Under the pieces are notes generated by a model. It was not told the origin of the DNA, searched no databases, and saw only the letters and a list, made by a program, of their open reading frames with translations. A program made the position numbers and the translations under genes. From Pyronema omphalodes (taxonomy: Eukaryota > Ascomycota > Pezizomycetes > Pezizales > Pyronemataceae), in contig JAJJXM010000035.1 in assembly GCA_024516155.1 (NCBI GenBank), positions 62,001 through 126,000 of the forward strand: a DNA stretch of 64,000 bases. The letters are read 5' to 3'. Below, one piece after another: positions 23,280-33,604 of this stretch (positions are counted from its first letter, which is position 1; the number at the start of each line of letters is the position of its first letter).

Positions 23280-25169
23280 ATGAATCCAGCAAAACACACA
23301 GGATCAATTTGGAGGAGCAGCGGTCAACACTGTCTCTGCCAGCGATCCAAATCAGTCTTATTGCAACGATGCACCCCGAACCCTCGTTATGCAAGCATAA
23401 GCATACTGCAGCACCATAGACAACCTGTGGTTGTTCCATCTCCACCCCGCGATCACAACCCCGCTCTGAGACGACCCTCATTCACCACCAACGAAATATC
23501 TGTCCATCAACCTCCACGCCGTGATTACAGCCGGACTGCTACAAGAACACCCGTTTCAGTCTCATTCAAATATCAGCGAACTGAAGCTTCAATACGAAGC
23601 ATCGCGAAAGATTCAATGTGGACGTCACTCAATCGTCTCAGAAAATGGCATGAAAACAAAAAGTTCACCAAGGCGGAACGATACGTTATCAGCCCTTACT
23701 TTGAAAGCGCTATCCTCTTTGACCAGGGGAATTTCGATCTGCAAGTTCCGAATGTCCTGCTGATTTGCAGCTACTAATACCTCCCAGCTACTTTGAGAAT
23801 TTCGGCGGCCCATCCGATGGTTTCGATTACCTGATACCGCTACAGCAAGCAAAGGACTACCTTGAATGGGTCGCCTCGGAAACAGGACAGTACAAATACC
23901 TCAAAGGTGTTGAGGACAAACAACTGGTCGTGACCATCCCCCAAAATGCGGAACCACGGCTTCTGGGCAGTATCAAATCCCTAGAAGATTACAACGCCCT
24001 GGACACTAAAACAAGAACCAATAATGCCGATCTCGTGGAACAAAAAAAGGCCGCCAAAGCTCGCGAACGTGAGCGAAAAAGGGAGAAAAAGGCTTTGCTT
24101 ATAAGGTCATGGATGCATAGTGTCCGTAACGTCCGGGAGCACCTTGGCCTTGGAATGGACGCATACCCTCACAAAGAGAACCCTAATATCCTACCAGATC
24201 AGAATAGAGTCCTTCCCGTTTTCATCTCTGTCGATTGCGAGGCCTACGAAAAGAGCCCAAACATTATTACCGAAGTTGGCGTTGCTGTTCTTGACACCGC
24301 CAAAATCCCTCCATTAGACCAGCTTCCAAAACAGAGTATGGCCGATTTAGACTTGGACACGGTCAGCTGGGACGCGGGATTCCCTAGAACCCGTGCTGCA
24401 GCTATCGCTGAGTTGATCGAAACCCGACATTTCCGGATATCTGAGCACAAATACTACAAAAACGGTGACTATGTAGCCGATGCCAGCGAACGTTTCAACT
24501 TTGGCACTTCTGAATTCGTTTCCATTAAGGACATGCCGAAAGTTCTCGGGGAATGTTTTCGGTTAACGGACGAAAATGGAGTAAGGAGAAAGGTCATCGT
24601 TATTGGTCACGACGTAAAACAAGATATCGACATGCTCAAGAGGCTAATTGGTTATGATATCTGGAATATCAAGGATATGGAGGTTATTGATACCACGAGC
24701 ATGTACAAGGCTATCAAGGATGAACTCAATTCGAGGGGACTTGGGGCTGTTCTAACTGAATTCGGAATTATGGGTTGGAATCTTCACAATGCTGGTATGT
24801 CCCTTCTTTTAACTCCAGTGGAGCTTGACGAAGCCTGGCAAAGCTTCGCAAGCCCAGTTTCCGTTTCAACTCCACCTACTAACAAACAAAGGTAACGACG
24901 CCGCCTACACTCTCGCAGCGATGATTCACATGGCAGACCACGGAATGCCGGGCCCAAAGACGGAGAAAAATGAAGCCGATGAATTTGCCGCATCCCTAGG
25001 ACCAAACGTATATCCGGCACCTGAAGATGATGATATTCAAGCGCTCGTAGCAAAAGTCGAGACTCTTCCTACTGGCTTTGTGGATTTCGAAGATATGATT
25101 GATGGGGGGGCTGTAAAGTTTGATAATCAAGACGGTGATGTCAAGAAAAAGAATAGAAGGAATTATTAG
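23280..25169 (+). CDS. Gfd2/YDR514C-like protein with RNase H-like exonuclease fold
   Basis: Exons 23280-23740, 23788-24794 and 24892-25169 give 581 residues. Intron 1 reads best as a GC-AG intron (GCAAGT ... TACTAATAC ... CAG), because that junction alone keeps the more protein-like upstream frame. Intron 2 is GTATGT ... CTACTAAC ... AG. The C-terminal part, about 295-540, has the family pattern: VFISVDCEAYE with Asp303 and Glu305, then VIGHDVKQDIDML, then VIDTTSMY, then GWNLHNAGNDAAYT. These fit the DEDDh exonuclease-type motifs. In yeast, Gfd2 was named for genetic interaction with the mRNA-export helicase Dbp5; its biochemical activity is unclear. A Lys/Arg/Glu-rich stretch (about 243-262) lies before the domain. 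The N-terminal start is the first ATG of the frame and is less certain than the domain. Confidence 0.8.
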
Positions 25170-25739
25170 CCACTTACTAGGTATCTTATGTTCCTGGCTA
25201 TATGGTAAATAAATCGTAGCGGGTGGCGTTGATCTTTTACTGGAGTTCGACTGGGATTAGGGAAGTGTATTTTATACTTGTCGGAGTTCTGGACTGGATG
25301 ACGATGCGATTGTCAGTATAATCTTTTTGAATGATTAAATATGGCTTCGTATTTCTTACACTGATTTGAGACTACTTTATCCTACATACCGTGATGTCTT
25401 GGATACTTGTCTAAAACGTCAACGGCCATGGAATTTAACGTCTTGCATTCGCAAGTATGTATTCGTCCCTAAGAGAATATAGACTATGGCATTGCAATAT
25501 ACAGAATATGGTCACCATAGTAGGCAAAATTTTTATAATAGCAGGAATGAATTCATCTTTTTGCAAAAAAATTGAAAAATATGGACCGAAAAAAATAAAA
25601 TAAAAATAGTATTTCGCCGCCATATTTACCATGGTTGCCATCTCGCAAGATAAAGCCAACCTGGAGCTTCTTGTTTCACTTCATCTAACAATGCTGACTG
25701 GAACTAATCACGAAATATCACACTGTATGATCACCAACG
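25170..25739. other. 3' flank and spacer
   Basis: This is the downstream region of the Gfd2-like gene. An AATAAA-like signal (AAATAAATC) occurs about 40 bases past the stop. No other feature was seen up to the LINE remnant. Confidence 0.4.
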
Positions 25740-26400
25740 GTGACCCGCCCCTCACTTCAATGTCAAGTTGCCCCCGCCGGAAACTTGGTCATCGACCGGA
25801 GGGCCGCTGTCTTCCTCCAGCTCTCTGGACACGACTCGGTGGGCACCCACCTAAAACGAATAAAGAAGAACGATTCAGACGAGTGCTGGTGGTGTGAGTC
25901 CGGTAGGAAGCAAACTCGTGGACACCTCTTCGGAGAATGTAGAAGGTGGAAATCAGAGTTCGAGGACTTCTGGAAAGAGGTGGAACGGATTACTGGGAAG
26001 CTCCGAAGGGCGAGAGGGAGACTAGAAGTGGTGGAACTTTTCAGGGACGATCGACTGACGAAAGCGATCTTGGATCATTTGGCGGCCACTGAGATTGGTA
26101 GGCGCTACGTTTAAGGCATGGGTGGATGAATCTCAGGTCTTTTTTTTTTAGTTTATTGAGCGTTGTTTTTTCACATGGTTCACTTCGTATGCGATCCGCT
26201 TTAAAGCGACCTGGCAACTTTCTCTTTCTTACTTCTCTTAAGATTGTTTCAAATTTCTCTTTTTATTTTCGCGTGGGGACGTACTGGGTATAGGAGATAA
26301 GGCGCCTCATTAGGAGGCTCCGGCCTCGAGGACAGGATTTGGTTGTTTTTCTTTCCCATATAGGCCTTAAAGGCCTCGAACGGGGTATGATTAAAATGTA
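25740..26400 (+). mobile_element. 5'-truncated LINE (non-LTR retrotransposon) remnant
   Basis: An open frame at 25740-26114 (124 codons) matches the extreme C-terminus of fungal LINE reverse-transcriptase proteins. It has a short conserved run (VIDRRAAVFLQLSGHDSVGT), then a zinc-binding motif of the type C-W-W-C-x(10)-H-x(4)-C (ECWWCESGRKQTRGHLFGEC), then a Trp- and Lys-rich tail ending at a natural stop. All upstream protein (endonuclease and reverse transcriptase) is missing, which is the usual result of incomplete reverse transcription. The 3' untranslated part runs to about 26400, ending in an AGGCCT-palindrome stretch and A-rich tail. Not functional. Confidence 0.75.
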
Positions 26401-26997
26401 AAAATAGATGGCAAGTTCGTGGGAGACAACCTCAGTGGTGTAATAGTATCACGCCCTAAATTGAGAAAGTGTCTCTCCGAGCAGAATAGATGTCTGTATT
26501 ACATCCTTAGCAGACATGTCTATGGAGAAGTGCATCTCAACCTCCTCCTATAGTGTCAGCTGCTTCCATTTTCTTTCAATAACTCGATTTCTCTAGATGC
26601 ACTTTTTGTACTGTATTGGTAATATCTGCCAATGTTTCGCAACACCACCGCATCTTCCACTTCTCTCGGTTCTAGCTCTGTAACCTCATCTAGTGTGGGA
26701 ATGGGGCTAATAAAAATAAAATAGAAATGCAGATCCCCAATACGGCTGGCTGTGGCACAATTTTCGGTTCTTACCGGCTGGGTTTATCAAGATTCCAGAA
26801 GATGAAAACTATGGCTTACCAACAGGATAGCTCATCTTGGCCACCTTATTGGTCTATGGAACCGGAGATAGCTTCGGGCTTTCGGTGTTGCCCTCCGGTT
26901 CGTAGATTTCAGTTACTTATCATCTTTCTACACGTAAAATCTCAGAATCATTACTCAATGTCCATAAATGTCATATCTATTAAATTTATCAGCCTCG
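26401..26997. other. spacer between LINE remnant and TOP3
   Basis: No gene was supported. A stretch at about 26430 resembles a tRNA A box (GGTGTAATAGTATCACG) but lacks a B box and an acceptor stem. Confidence 0.4.
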
Positions 26998-29183
26998 CTA
27001 CCCTTCCAAGTATCCTTTTACAGTCTGTAGTATCCCTGTTAGTAAATTCTCACTTCCATCACCACTCACAGACCACTTCATGGGTCCTAAAAAGAAAACT
27101 TACATTCCTCAACGTCTCCCAACCCCTAGCACTTCTCGCAAACATCTCCCTATACTCGTCTATAGTTGCCTGTAGCATATCACTTTTGTTTAGCCGCCCC
27201 TCACATATCATCTTCAACCTCTCCTCCATTTCCTTTCTCAAGAACGGTTTTGATAAACTGTTTTCAAATCCGATAGCATCGTACCCCTCTGCCAATCCTA
27301 ACCCTAATGAGCTGGGCACAAACTCCTGGACTCCACCCCCTCCACTACCGCTACTTGCTTCTGATCCGCCCCTTCCCCTTCCCCTTCCTCTTCCGCCTCG
27401 CCCACCTCTTCCTCGCCCTCTTGCTGCTGGAGCCGCTGCTCCATCTCCACCGCCACCTCGTCCACCACCCTTAGACCGAGCAAATACATATTGCCTCTCC
27501 TGAATCTTGGCAATATGTTCGGCCATTGTAGCATCGGTTCCAATACCATTAACATCCATCAGGGCAATCAATTCCGGCTCAGTAAGAAAACTAGGGGCAG
27601 TAGTTTTTCCATCCATCATCAATGCTTCAGTTGGGATAAAAGTTTCCCCCTCTCTATACTCCGGTAACTGCTGGGAAGATTCCCATTTATCGTATGGATA
27701 AACATCTAAATAATTCCTCGCAATGACTCTTAATCCGGTTGCGTGGAATGATTCTGGCACTGGTGGAACTCCCCAGGTCATACGGACTGTTGTTAGGGCT
27801 CCAACAGCATCCTCAGAGCAACACGCAAGAAAACGTCGACAAATAAATTCATAGACCTTTCTATCGTCGGTTTCTAGTCTAATGGGATTGGCGAAGGCGA
27901 TAGGATGAATGGGAGGATGGGCTTTGTCGTTGTTTTTGCCGTCTCGAGGGGAGGAGAAGCCCCCGTTTAAGAGGTGGGTGGCGAATTGACCCCATTGTTG
28001 GGAAGGGACTTGTTTCTCGATTAGGCCGCGGAGGTTGATGGCGCGGTCGAACTGGTCGGTTTCTGTACGAGGATAACTGATGAATCCCCCGGTGTATAAC
28101 TTTTCGGCTACGTCCATTGTCCTTTTAGATGAGAGACCGAGGAAACGAGACCCCATCTTTTGGAGCTCAACAGTGGTCAGAGGGAGTGGTTTCCTGTGGA
28201 TTCGTTAGTAGGGATAATAACAGGAAGAAGAAATGAAGGGGACCATTTTTTACTGGGCTTGGTTTCGACTTTGGTGATAGTTGCGGTTTTGGCGTCAATG
28301 CACCGCTCATAAAGGATGACGGTGCTCATACGGTCAAATAATCGATTCCTATCCCAGTTGAAGGTAACAGAAACATCATCCTTCTTATGCATAACTTTGA
28401 TATACCAAAATGGTTCCGGTACAAAGTTTTTAACTTTCTTATACCTATCCACTACAAACCCAAGAGTAGGAAATTGACAAGATCCGTATGAGATAGCCCC
28501 CTGGTTTGCTAAATCTGGAAGACTTTGTAAAATCGCCGTTTGCCATCTTGTAAAGGCTGCACCGATTCTCAGATCAAGCTCTATTCGTGCCGAAACAGCC
28601 TGTGCTTGTCGTTCATCTATGTCCACTGGTCTTTGTGCAGCTTGTAAGATGTGTGCCCGTTCGATGTTGCTGAATCTAGCCCGCTTCACCTCGATGGTTG
28701 GATTTACTTGCTTGACTATGTCTCGTACTTCGGTGCCAATGTATTCTCCTTCTCGATCACAATCCGTCCAGATGAACAGAGCTCGTGCACCGCGGGCTTG
28801 ATCTTTGATATTACCCACAATATCAGTGCGTTTTCCGACAAATTGTTTGGTCCGGGCATCGAACAGATGAGATGGGCTGCAAGATTTCCAACTCCGGAAG
28901 GCATCTTCGAAGTCCCATTCAAGGGTGTGACCCATAACACTAGACATAACAACATGACATCTTCCCCATGGTTGCGCAAATTGGTAGGTAAATTCGTAGT
29001 TCTTGACGAATCTATTTTGTGTGTCTCTCTAGGGAAGTTAATTGTGGACTCCAAGAGTTAAAAGATACTGGAGGGGCGCAGAAGAAGGGTACAAACGACT
29101 GAAAATTGACCACCGCTGAGATGGCCAGCAACTGCTTTGGCTATTGAGGGCTTCTCAGCAATGCATAGGATTTTACCAGGCAT
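26998..29183 (-). CDS. TOP3: DNA topoisomerase III
   Basis: Four exons: 29097-29183, 28244-29028, 27104-28193, 26998-27024 (read right to left), giving 662 residues. It is a type IA topoisomerase that passes single DNA strands and works with a RecQ helicase and Rmi1 to dissolve recombination intermediates. The Toprim motif starts at residue 5 (ILCIAEKPSIAKAVAGHLSG) and continues with IWTDCDREGEYIG. The catalytic Tyr is at about 331 (GGFISYPRTETD). The C-terminal region is interrupted at about 533-578 by a Gly/Arg (RGG-type) low-complexity run. It then resumes with a conserved part (ALGLAEGYDAIGF-like) and the LRNTVKGYLEG end, which is supplied by a 27-nt last exon. The intron before exon 3 has a weak donor (GTCCCC) but a perfect branch point and restores KKWKPLPLTTVEL. 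No zinc fingers follow, as in yeast Top3. Confidence 0.93.
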
Positions 29184-29232
29184 TCTGAGGGGACGAGGGA
29201 TGTATGCGCACTGGTCAAGGTGAGGTTGGGAG

Positions 29233-29271
29233 ACGCGTTGAATTACGCGTGGACTAGCGCGTTTTCACGTG
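29233..29271. promoter_or_regulatory. twin MluI cell-cycle boxes and E-box upstream of TOP3
   Basis: Two exact ACGCGT palindromes (29233-29238 and 29245-29250), a GCGCGT half-match at 29257-29262 and a CACGTG palindrome at 29266-29271 lie 50-90 bases upstream of the TOP3 start codon. ACGCGT is the binding site of the MBF (Mbp1/Swi6) G1/S factor in yeasts, which suits a replication/recombination gene. Binding in this organism is inferred. Confidence 0.55.
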
Positions 29272-32200
29272 CAGGGTTAAGGGTGTTTCGTGGTATACAA
29301 GATATCACTCATGAGCGAAGCGTTATAATTTTAATTGCGGCCTGGCTTTTTTTACAGGATGCATAAGAGTTCATTGGCCTGAAAATTTATTCGCTTAAAC
29401 ATTTGTATTGAATTCATTAAATCTTGATTATTTCTGGAGCAGTGTCGCCTATGGAGACGTCGTCGTCTGTTTGTTAGGGTTTCTGCCATGATGATACTGA
29501 TGTTGATTCCTCCCCCTCCTCCACCTACATCCACCACCAACATGCACCACTCAGATTCAAAATCTGCAACACTCCCACAGGAACCCTCGGCACCGAACTT
29601 TCAACCAGACATATTCAAATTTCAGAGCAGTCACAGCAACCGAACTTTACACGAGTTCTTTCGGCACTTCGGCGAGCACGGGAGATCCCTTGATTTTCCA
29701 CTCATGTAGTTGGAACGGCCTTTGATTGGGTGGGTTGTACGGCCCATCGTGCAACCCTGGAAAAACATCCCGCAGTTTGCTAACGTTCTTCGATGACATA
29801 CATACCCGATGAGCGGCCCACTAGCTTGATGCGCTTCCGCGTAAATCTTGGACTACGAAAATACTCCTCCCCGCAGTCGACGGACCCGTGAACACCCGAG
29901 ATATATACGAGCAGCTTCTATTACTGTGGAGACGGAGATCCCCAACCACAAGCAAACATTGGATGAAGATCCAAAATAAAGACCACATATGCCGTCAGAT
30001 TATGAAGGTCCCTTACCCGGGGTATCTCGCGCATTCCCTACGACATCCGTGCATTAAACTCCCCGCATTCGGGAGCCAATGATAACACAAGGGGAAGCAC
30101 GGGCTGGCAGACTACATGACCTGTATCAAGTCCCTGAATAGGCAGAATTTTGCTTCAAAATCGTCCGGGCAGACTCATGTCTGGGGGTTTCTCCTCCAAC
30201 GTTACGCACGGAAAAACGCTCACTATGAATCACTTTGGCTCACTCTGTGCTACATATTTAGACATCGTTTGCGCGCTGCCCTGCAGCATCATAATTCAGC
30301 GGGCAACGACCTACCTAGTGAAGTAGTAGAAGCACTGCTCAAAACCTGAATGTTATATCTAGCGGATAATTCAGCCTTAAGTACGCTTGGAAGCGCGCAG
30401 CTTCCAATCGTTTCGAACGAAGACGACACGCCGCCCTGCGACTCTTAAACACCATCAGCCTCTACCATTCCTATTCATCGAAAATTCATCTCGAAAAGCT
30501 GCTTAAAAATTTGCAGCTGCTCATTCATTTGCGGGGCCCGCTGACAACTGCCAGACTGCGGAAGCCCGGATTGGATAATGGCCTACGAATCGCGGGCTCA
30601 TTTATGACGAACTAAAAGTCGGTTCCATTTGGATGCCATTCCGGTGGGCCGTCAAGATGAATATTCCATGGACACCATATTCAAACGTCCGATGTGTCGT
30701 GGAATCACAAGGTCTTTACCCCACATGAGGGCATACAAGGTCCTCAGGACTTGGGACTATATACCGTCCCCACCGGTACATCCCGAACATTTGGGATGAG
30801 CTAAAGACAGAAACATCCATTAGTGCAAATCCTGGGTTCAGCGGAGCATCGCTTTTCACGGCCCTTTCTACATATGTCCTCTCGATGGGGAGGGCGCTCG
30901 CACGCAATTAAAAATCTCCGTCAATTGGCCATGGCACCAACCTAGTATCGATATGTTTCATTTCGGGGAATTCGGATTAAGTCGGCTGTTTCTTGAACAA
31001 CGCACGTCAGTTTGATGGACGATAAGGGAACTTTATTGCATTCGATCACTCGCGCTTATTAACGTCATATCGGAACGCGTAACGTAATTCACTGTTCTAG
31101 TGGTCATCTGTTTAAATGGGGGATGTCAAAACAAAACGACAAAGTTATCGTGATCACGAATATGCGGGGCAGTGAAACCCGTATTTTCGCTATCTGCCCC
31201 TCATTCCAGGCTGATAGGCGACAACAATTATGTATCAGGCGCTTCCATATCTCGGCCAACCGTCTGTGTAACATCACGGGGACCTGAGTACCGAGATTGG
31301 CAGCTTGTTTGGAGATAGTCATGGCCCATTTTCTTCCCTTTTGTTTGTCCACGGCTTTCTGCATCTGGTATTCAGGTTGTACTTGTACATGTCGGTAAAG
31401 GAGTATCTACCTATAAGTGCAATTATGTATAGTGACAGTGACGTTAGGTACATATTTACGAAAACCGGGTCGAAAACGTTCGTGTTTAGAAGCGCCAACT
31501 TTTCAGAAACCGCTTTCTGGAACAAAACAGTCCACGGCCCTTCACCGGAAATTTTAGGGCACAACTTGAGGGTTGCTCGCGAAGAACTCCCCTCTTTCCC
31601 CACTCACCCGACCGCTTGCGAATCATGGTACCCGTGGCCTAAGTGCTACCTTTGCAACGGCCAGCCTAGCTTTAGTGGCCTTAACGGCGCCTAGGCTGAA
31701 TGGAATGGACCTATCCGCTCTCCACGTCCCCGCAGCGAGTGGCTGAAGAAAGGCCGCATTGTAAAGGGCAGCTGGACTGGGGAGAAAAGTTGGTTGTGAA
31801 CTTCTTGGTTTGTATATGTGTGCGTGTGGGTGCGTATTGTGTGGATTTGTCTGAATAGGATGGGCTGGGTTGTGTTGGGCTGGTTGGGCTGGTTGGGCTG
31901 GCTATTCTGGCTGCTCTGGCTGGTCAGGCTGTCCGTCCGGTGTCGTCGTGCTATCGATGATGGAGTTCGCTCGCGGTGTGTGGTGGTATGTAGTGGTGGT
32001 CAGGCATGACTTCCGCCCCCCCCCCCCCCCCCCCCTGCAGACCATCTCTGTGTCCTGTGGGACAGTGGGACTGAATCTTTCTAGCAGCCACCCTGTGCCA
32101 CCCCGTCCAATCACTGAATCGGCGGATGGTTCGTGCTGTTCCAGATTATCATTCCAAGCCTTTCCGATTATGACATGGGCCACACAGACGAAGCTCCCCT

Positions 32201-32674
32201 ACTCCTGACTGTGTGCATTTCAAGGCGTCTGTTCCCTTTCTTTCTTCCCTTTCTCCCCTCACCCACAAGCGATACACACAGAACCACCAGTTATCAGGTA
32301 GCCAGTACAGCGAGGACGCCATCCAGAAGAGTGACAGGTCGAGCAGCTTTTTGTCATAATTTACCATTATTATTTTTGGAGTCGTGTTGTTTACTTCTTT
32401 AACGACCCGTTAACCGCTACCGCCGAACAATCTCGTCGCTAGCCGATGTGAGTAATAAGTCCTTAGAGCTCCAGAACAGAGCACCACCACGCGCGCAAGA
32501 GAGAAATCAAAGCTTTGGGAAGCTCAGCCTTAAACCATACAGCTTCATTCGATTTTCGATTTTTCGCGTGGCGGTGCATCTCATGCGACTCTCGGCAGCT
32601 GACACAAAAATTTCTAGATTAATATAAACGCTCAACAAACGCCTTCCACTTTCATTCACGACCTTACTATCGTT
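29272..32674. other. 3.4-kb spacer with decayed sequence and G/C tracts
   Basis: No conserved gene was recognised. The longest frame (31305-31694 plus, 129 codons) has no domain. The notable sequences are a TGG/GGGCT-rich imperfect tandem repeat at about 31862-31930 and a run of 20 C at 32016-32035. Several parts look like eroded repeats. Confidence 0.45.
31862..31930. repeat. GGCTGGTTG-type short tandem repeat
   Basis: Imperfect tandem copies of GGGCTGGTT (9 bases) drift into CTGGCTGCT and TGGTCAGG variants. The tract is visible directly and has no coding role that I can support. Confidence 0.7.
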
Positions 32675-33604
32675 ATGGCCTCTCAACTTACCGCCGCCGT
32701 CTTTGCTGCTGCCGCCAACGCTGTAGCTATGAAGCAAGCCCAGGCAGCTTCCGGCGCTGTCTCTATCCCTCACCAGCGCGGTTCCGATCTCACCGTCTCC
32801 CGCAACATCAACCCCATCGACCACCGTGGCTTCAGTGCTCCGGTCTCTACGCAATCTGCGCCTCGCCCCGCAGCGCAAGCCTCTGCCTTAACCCAGCAGC
32901 TCTCCGAAGTTACCTCCAACATCACCCCCGCTCTCCTCGCCAAGCATTACCTCCCCGGAATCCTCCTTAACAATGGCCCCCTAGCCATTCGTTACATTAC
33001 CGCCCATCTCATTGCTTCTCTTCCTGGATTCTCGGCGATTCCTCCCGCGAAGCAGCGCCGCTTAGTTGTTGGTGCCCTTGAGGGCCGTGGAGGTTGCAGT
33101 GGTATTCATGGCGAGGTTGGGGGTGTCGACGGTGATGTCATCTTTGAGAAGGTCGGTTGGGGACGTTGGGATGCCCGTCGTAAGGGAGACCCACCTCGCA
33201 CAGGAACCGCAAATGTCCCAATTTCTCCCTTGATGTCCGCTACACAGTACGACCGCGAGGCATTGGCCGCGAGCTACCAGTCCCAGACAGCGACAAGCTA
33301 CCAGGAGGCCGGAATCTTTGTGCAGAGTGAGGAAGAGGATGTTGACATGGAAGATGCAAGAAGCGAGGCATCCAGCGATACCTCGGAGGATGATGATATG
33401 ACTGATGAAGAGGATTGGGCTGGAATGGGAGCTGCAGCTTTGAGAAGACATGGTGTTTCCCCTATCACTTCTGATGGTTGGAATGCATCCTACACTCGTT
33501 CGCCTTCATCACACGTGTTGCAGTGGCCTGAGAGTGCATCGCAGAAGCGTGCACGAGAGGAGAGGGAAGCTGTTGAGGCGCTCGTGAAGTTGAGTTCTAT
33601 TTAG
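32675..33604 (+). CDS. Stb3-like Sin3-binding regulator
   Basis: A single-exon protein of 309 residues. Residues about 75-170 carry the Stb3 domain: VTSNITPALLAKHYLPGIL, then GPLAIRYITAHLIASLPGF, then KQRRLVVGALEGRGG, then VIFEKVGWGRWDA. In yeast, Stb3 binds the ribosomal RNA processing element (RRPE) and the Sin3 corepressor and acts downstream of TORC1 and Sch9. The same role here is inferred. The C-terminal half is acidic and disordered (EEEDVDMED, SDTSEDDDMTDEEDW), followed by a short basic helix near the end (SQKRAREEREAVEALV). The start at the first ATG sits after a short leader. It lies alone, 3.5 kb from TOP3. Confidence 0.85.
   Translation: MASQLTAAVFAAAANAVAMKQAQAASGAVSIPHQRGSDLTVSRNINPIDHRGFSAPVSTQSAPRPAAQASALTQQLSEVTSNITPALLAKHYLPGILLNNGPLAIRYITAHLIASLPGFSAIPPAKQRRLVVGALEGRGGCSGIHGEVGGVDGDVIFEKVGWGRWDARRKGDPPRTGTANVPISPLMSATQYDREALAASYQSQTATSYQEAGIFVQSEEEDVDMEDARSEASSDTSEDDDMTDEEDWAGMGAAALRRHGVSPITSDGWNASYTRSPSSHVLQWPESASQKRAREEREAVEALVKLSSI

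Noticed and set aside
26425..26500. Possible tRNA or SINE head (GGTGTAATAGTATCACG)
   Set aside because: The A-box-like word has no B box or foldable cloverleaf.
31305..31694. 129-codon plus-strand frame
   Set aside because: No domain, no partner exons and overlap with an equally long minus frame. It is probably chance.
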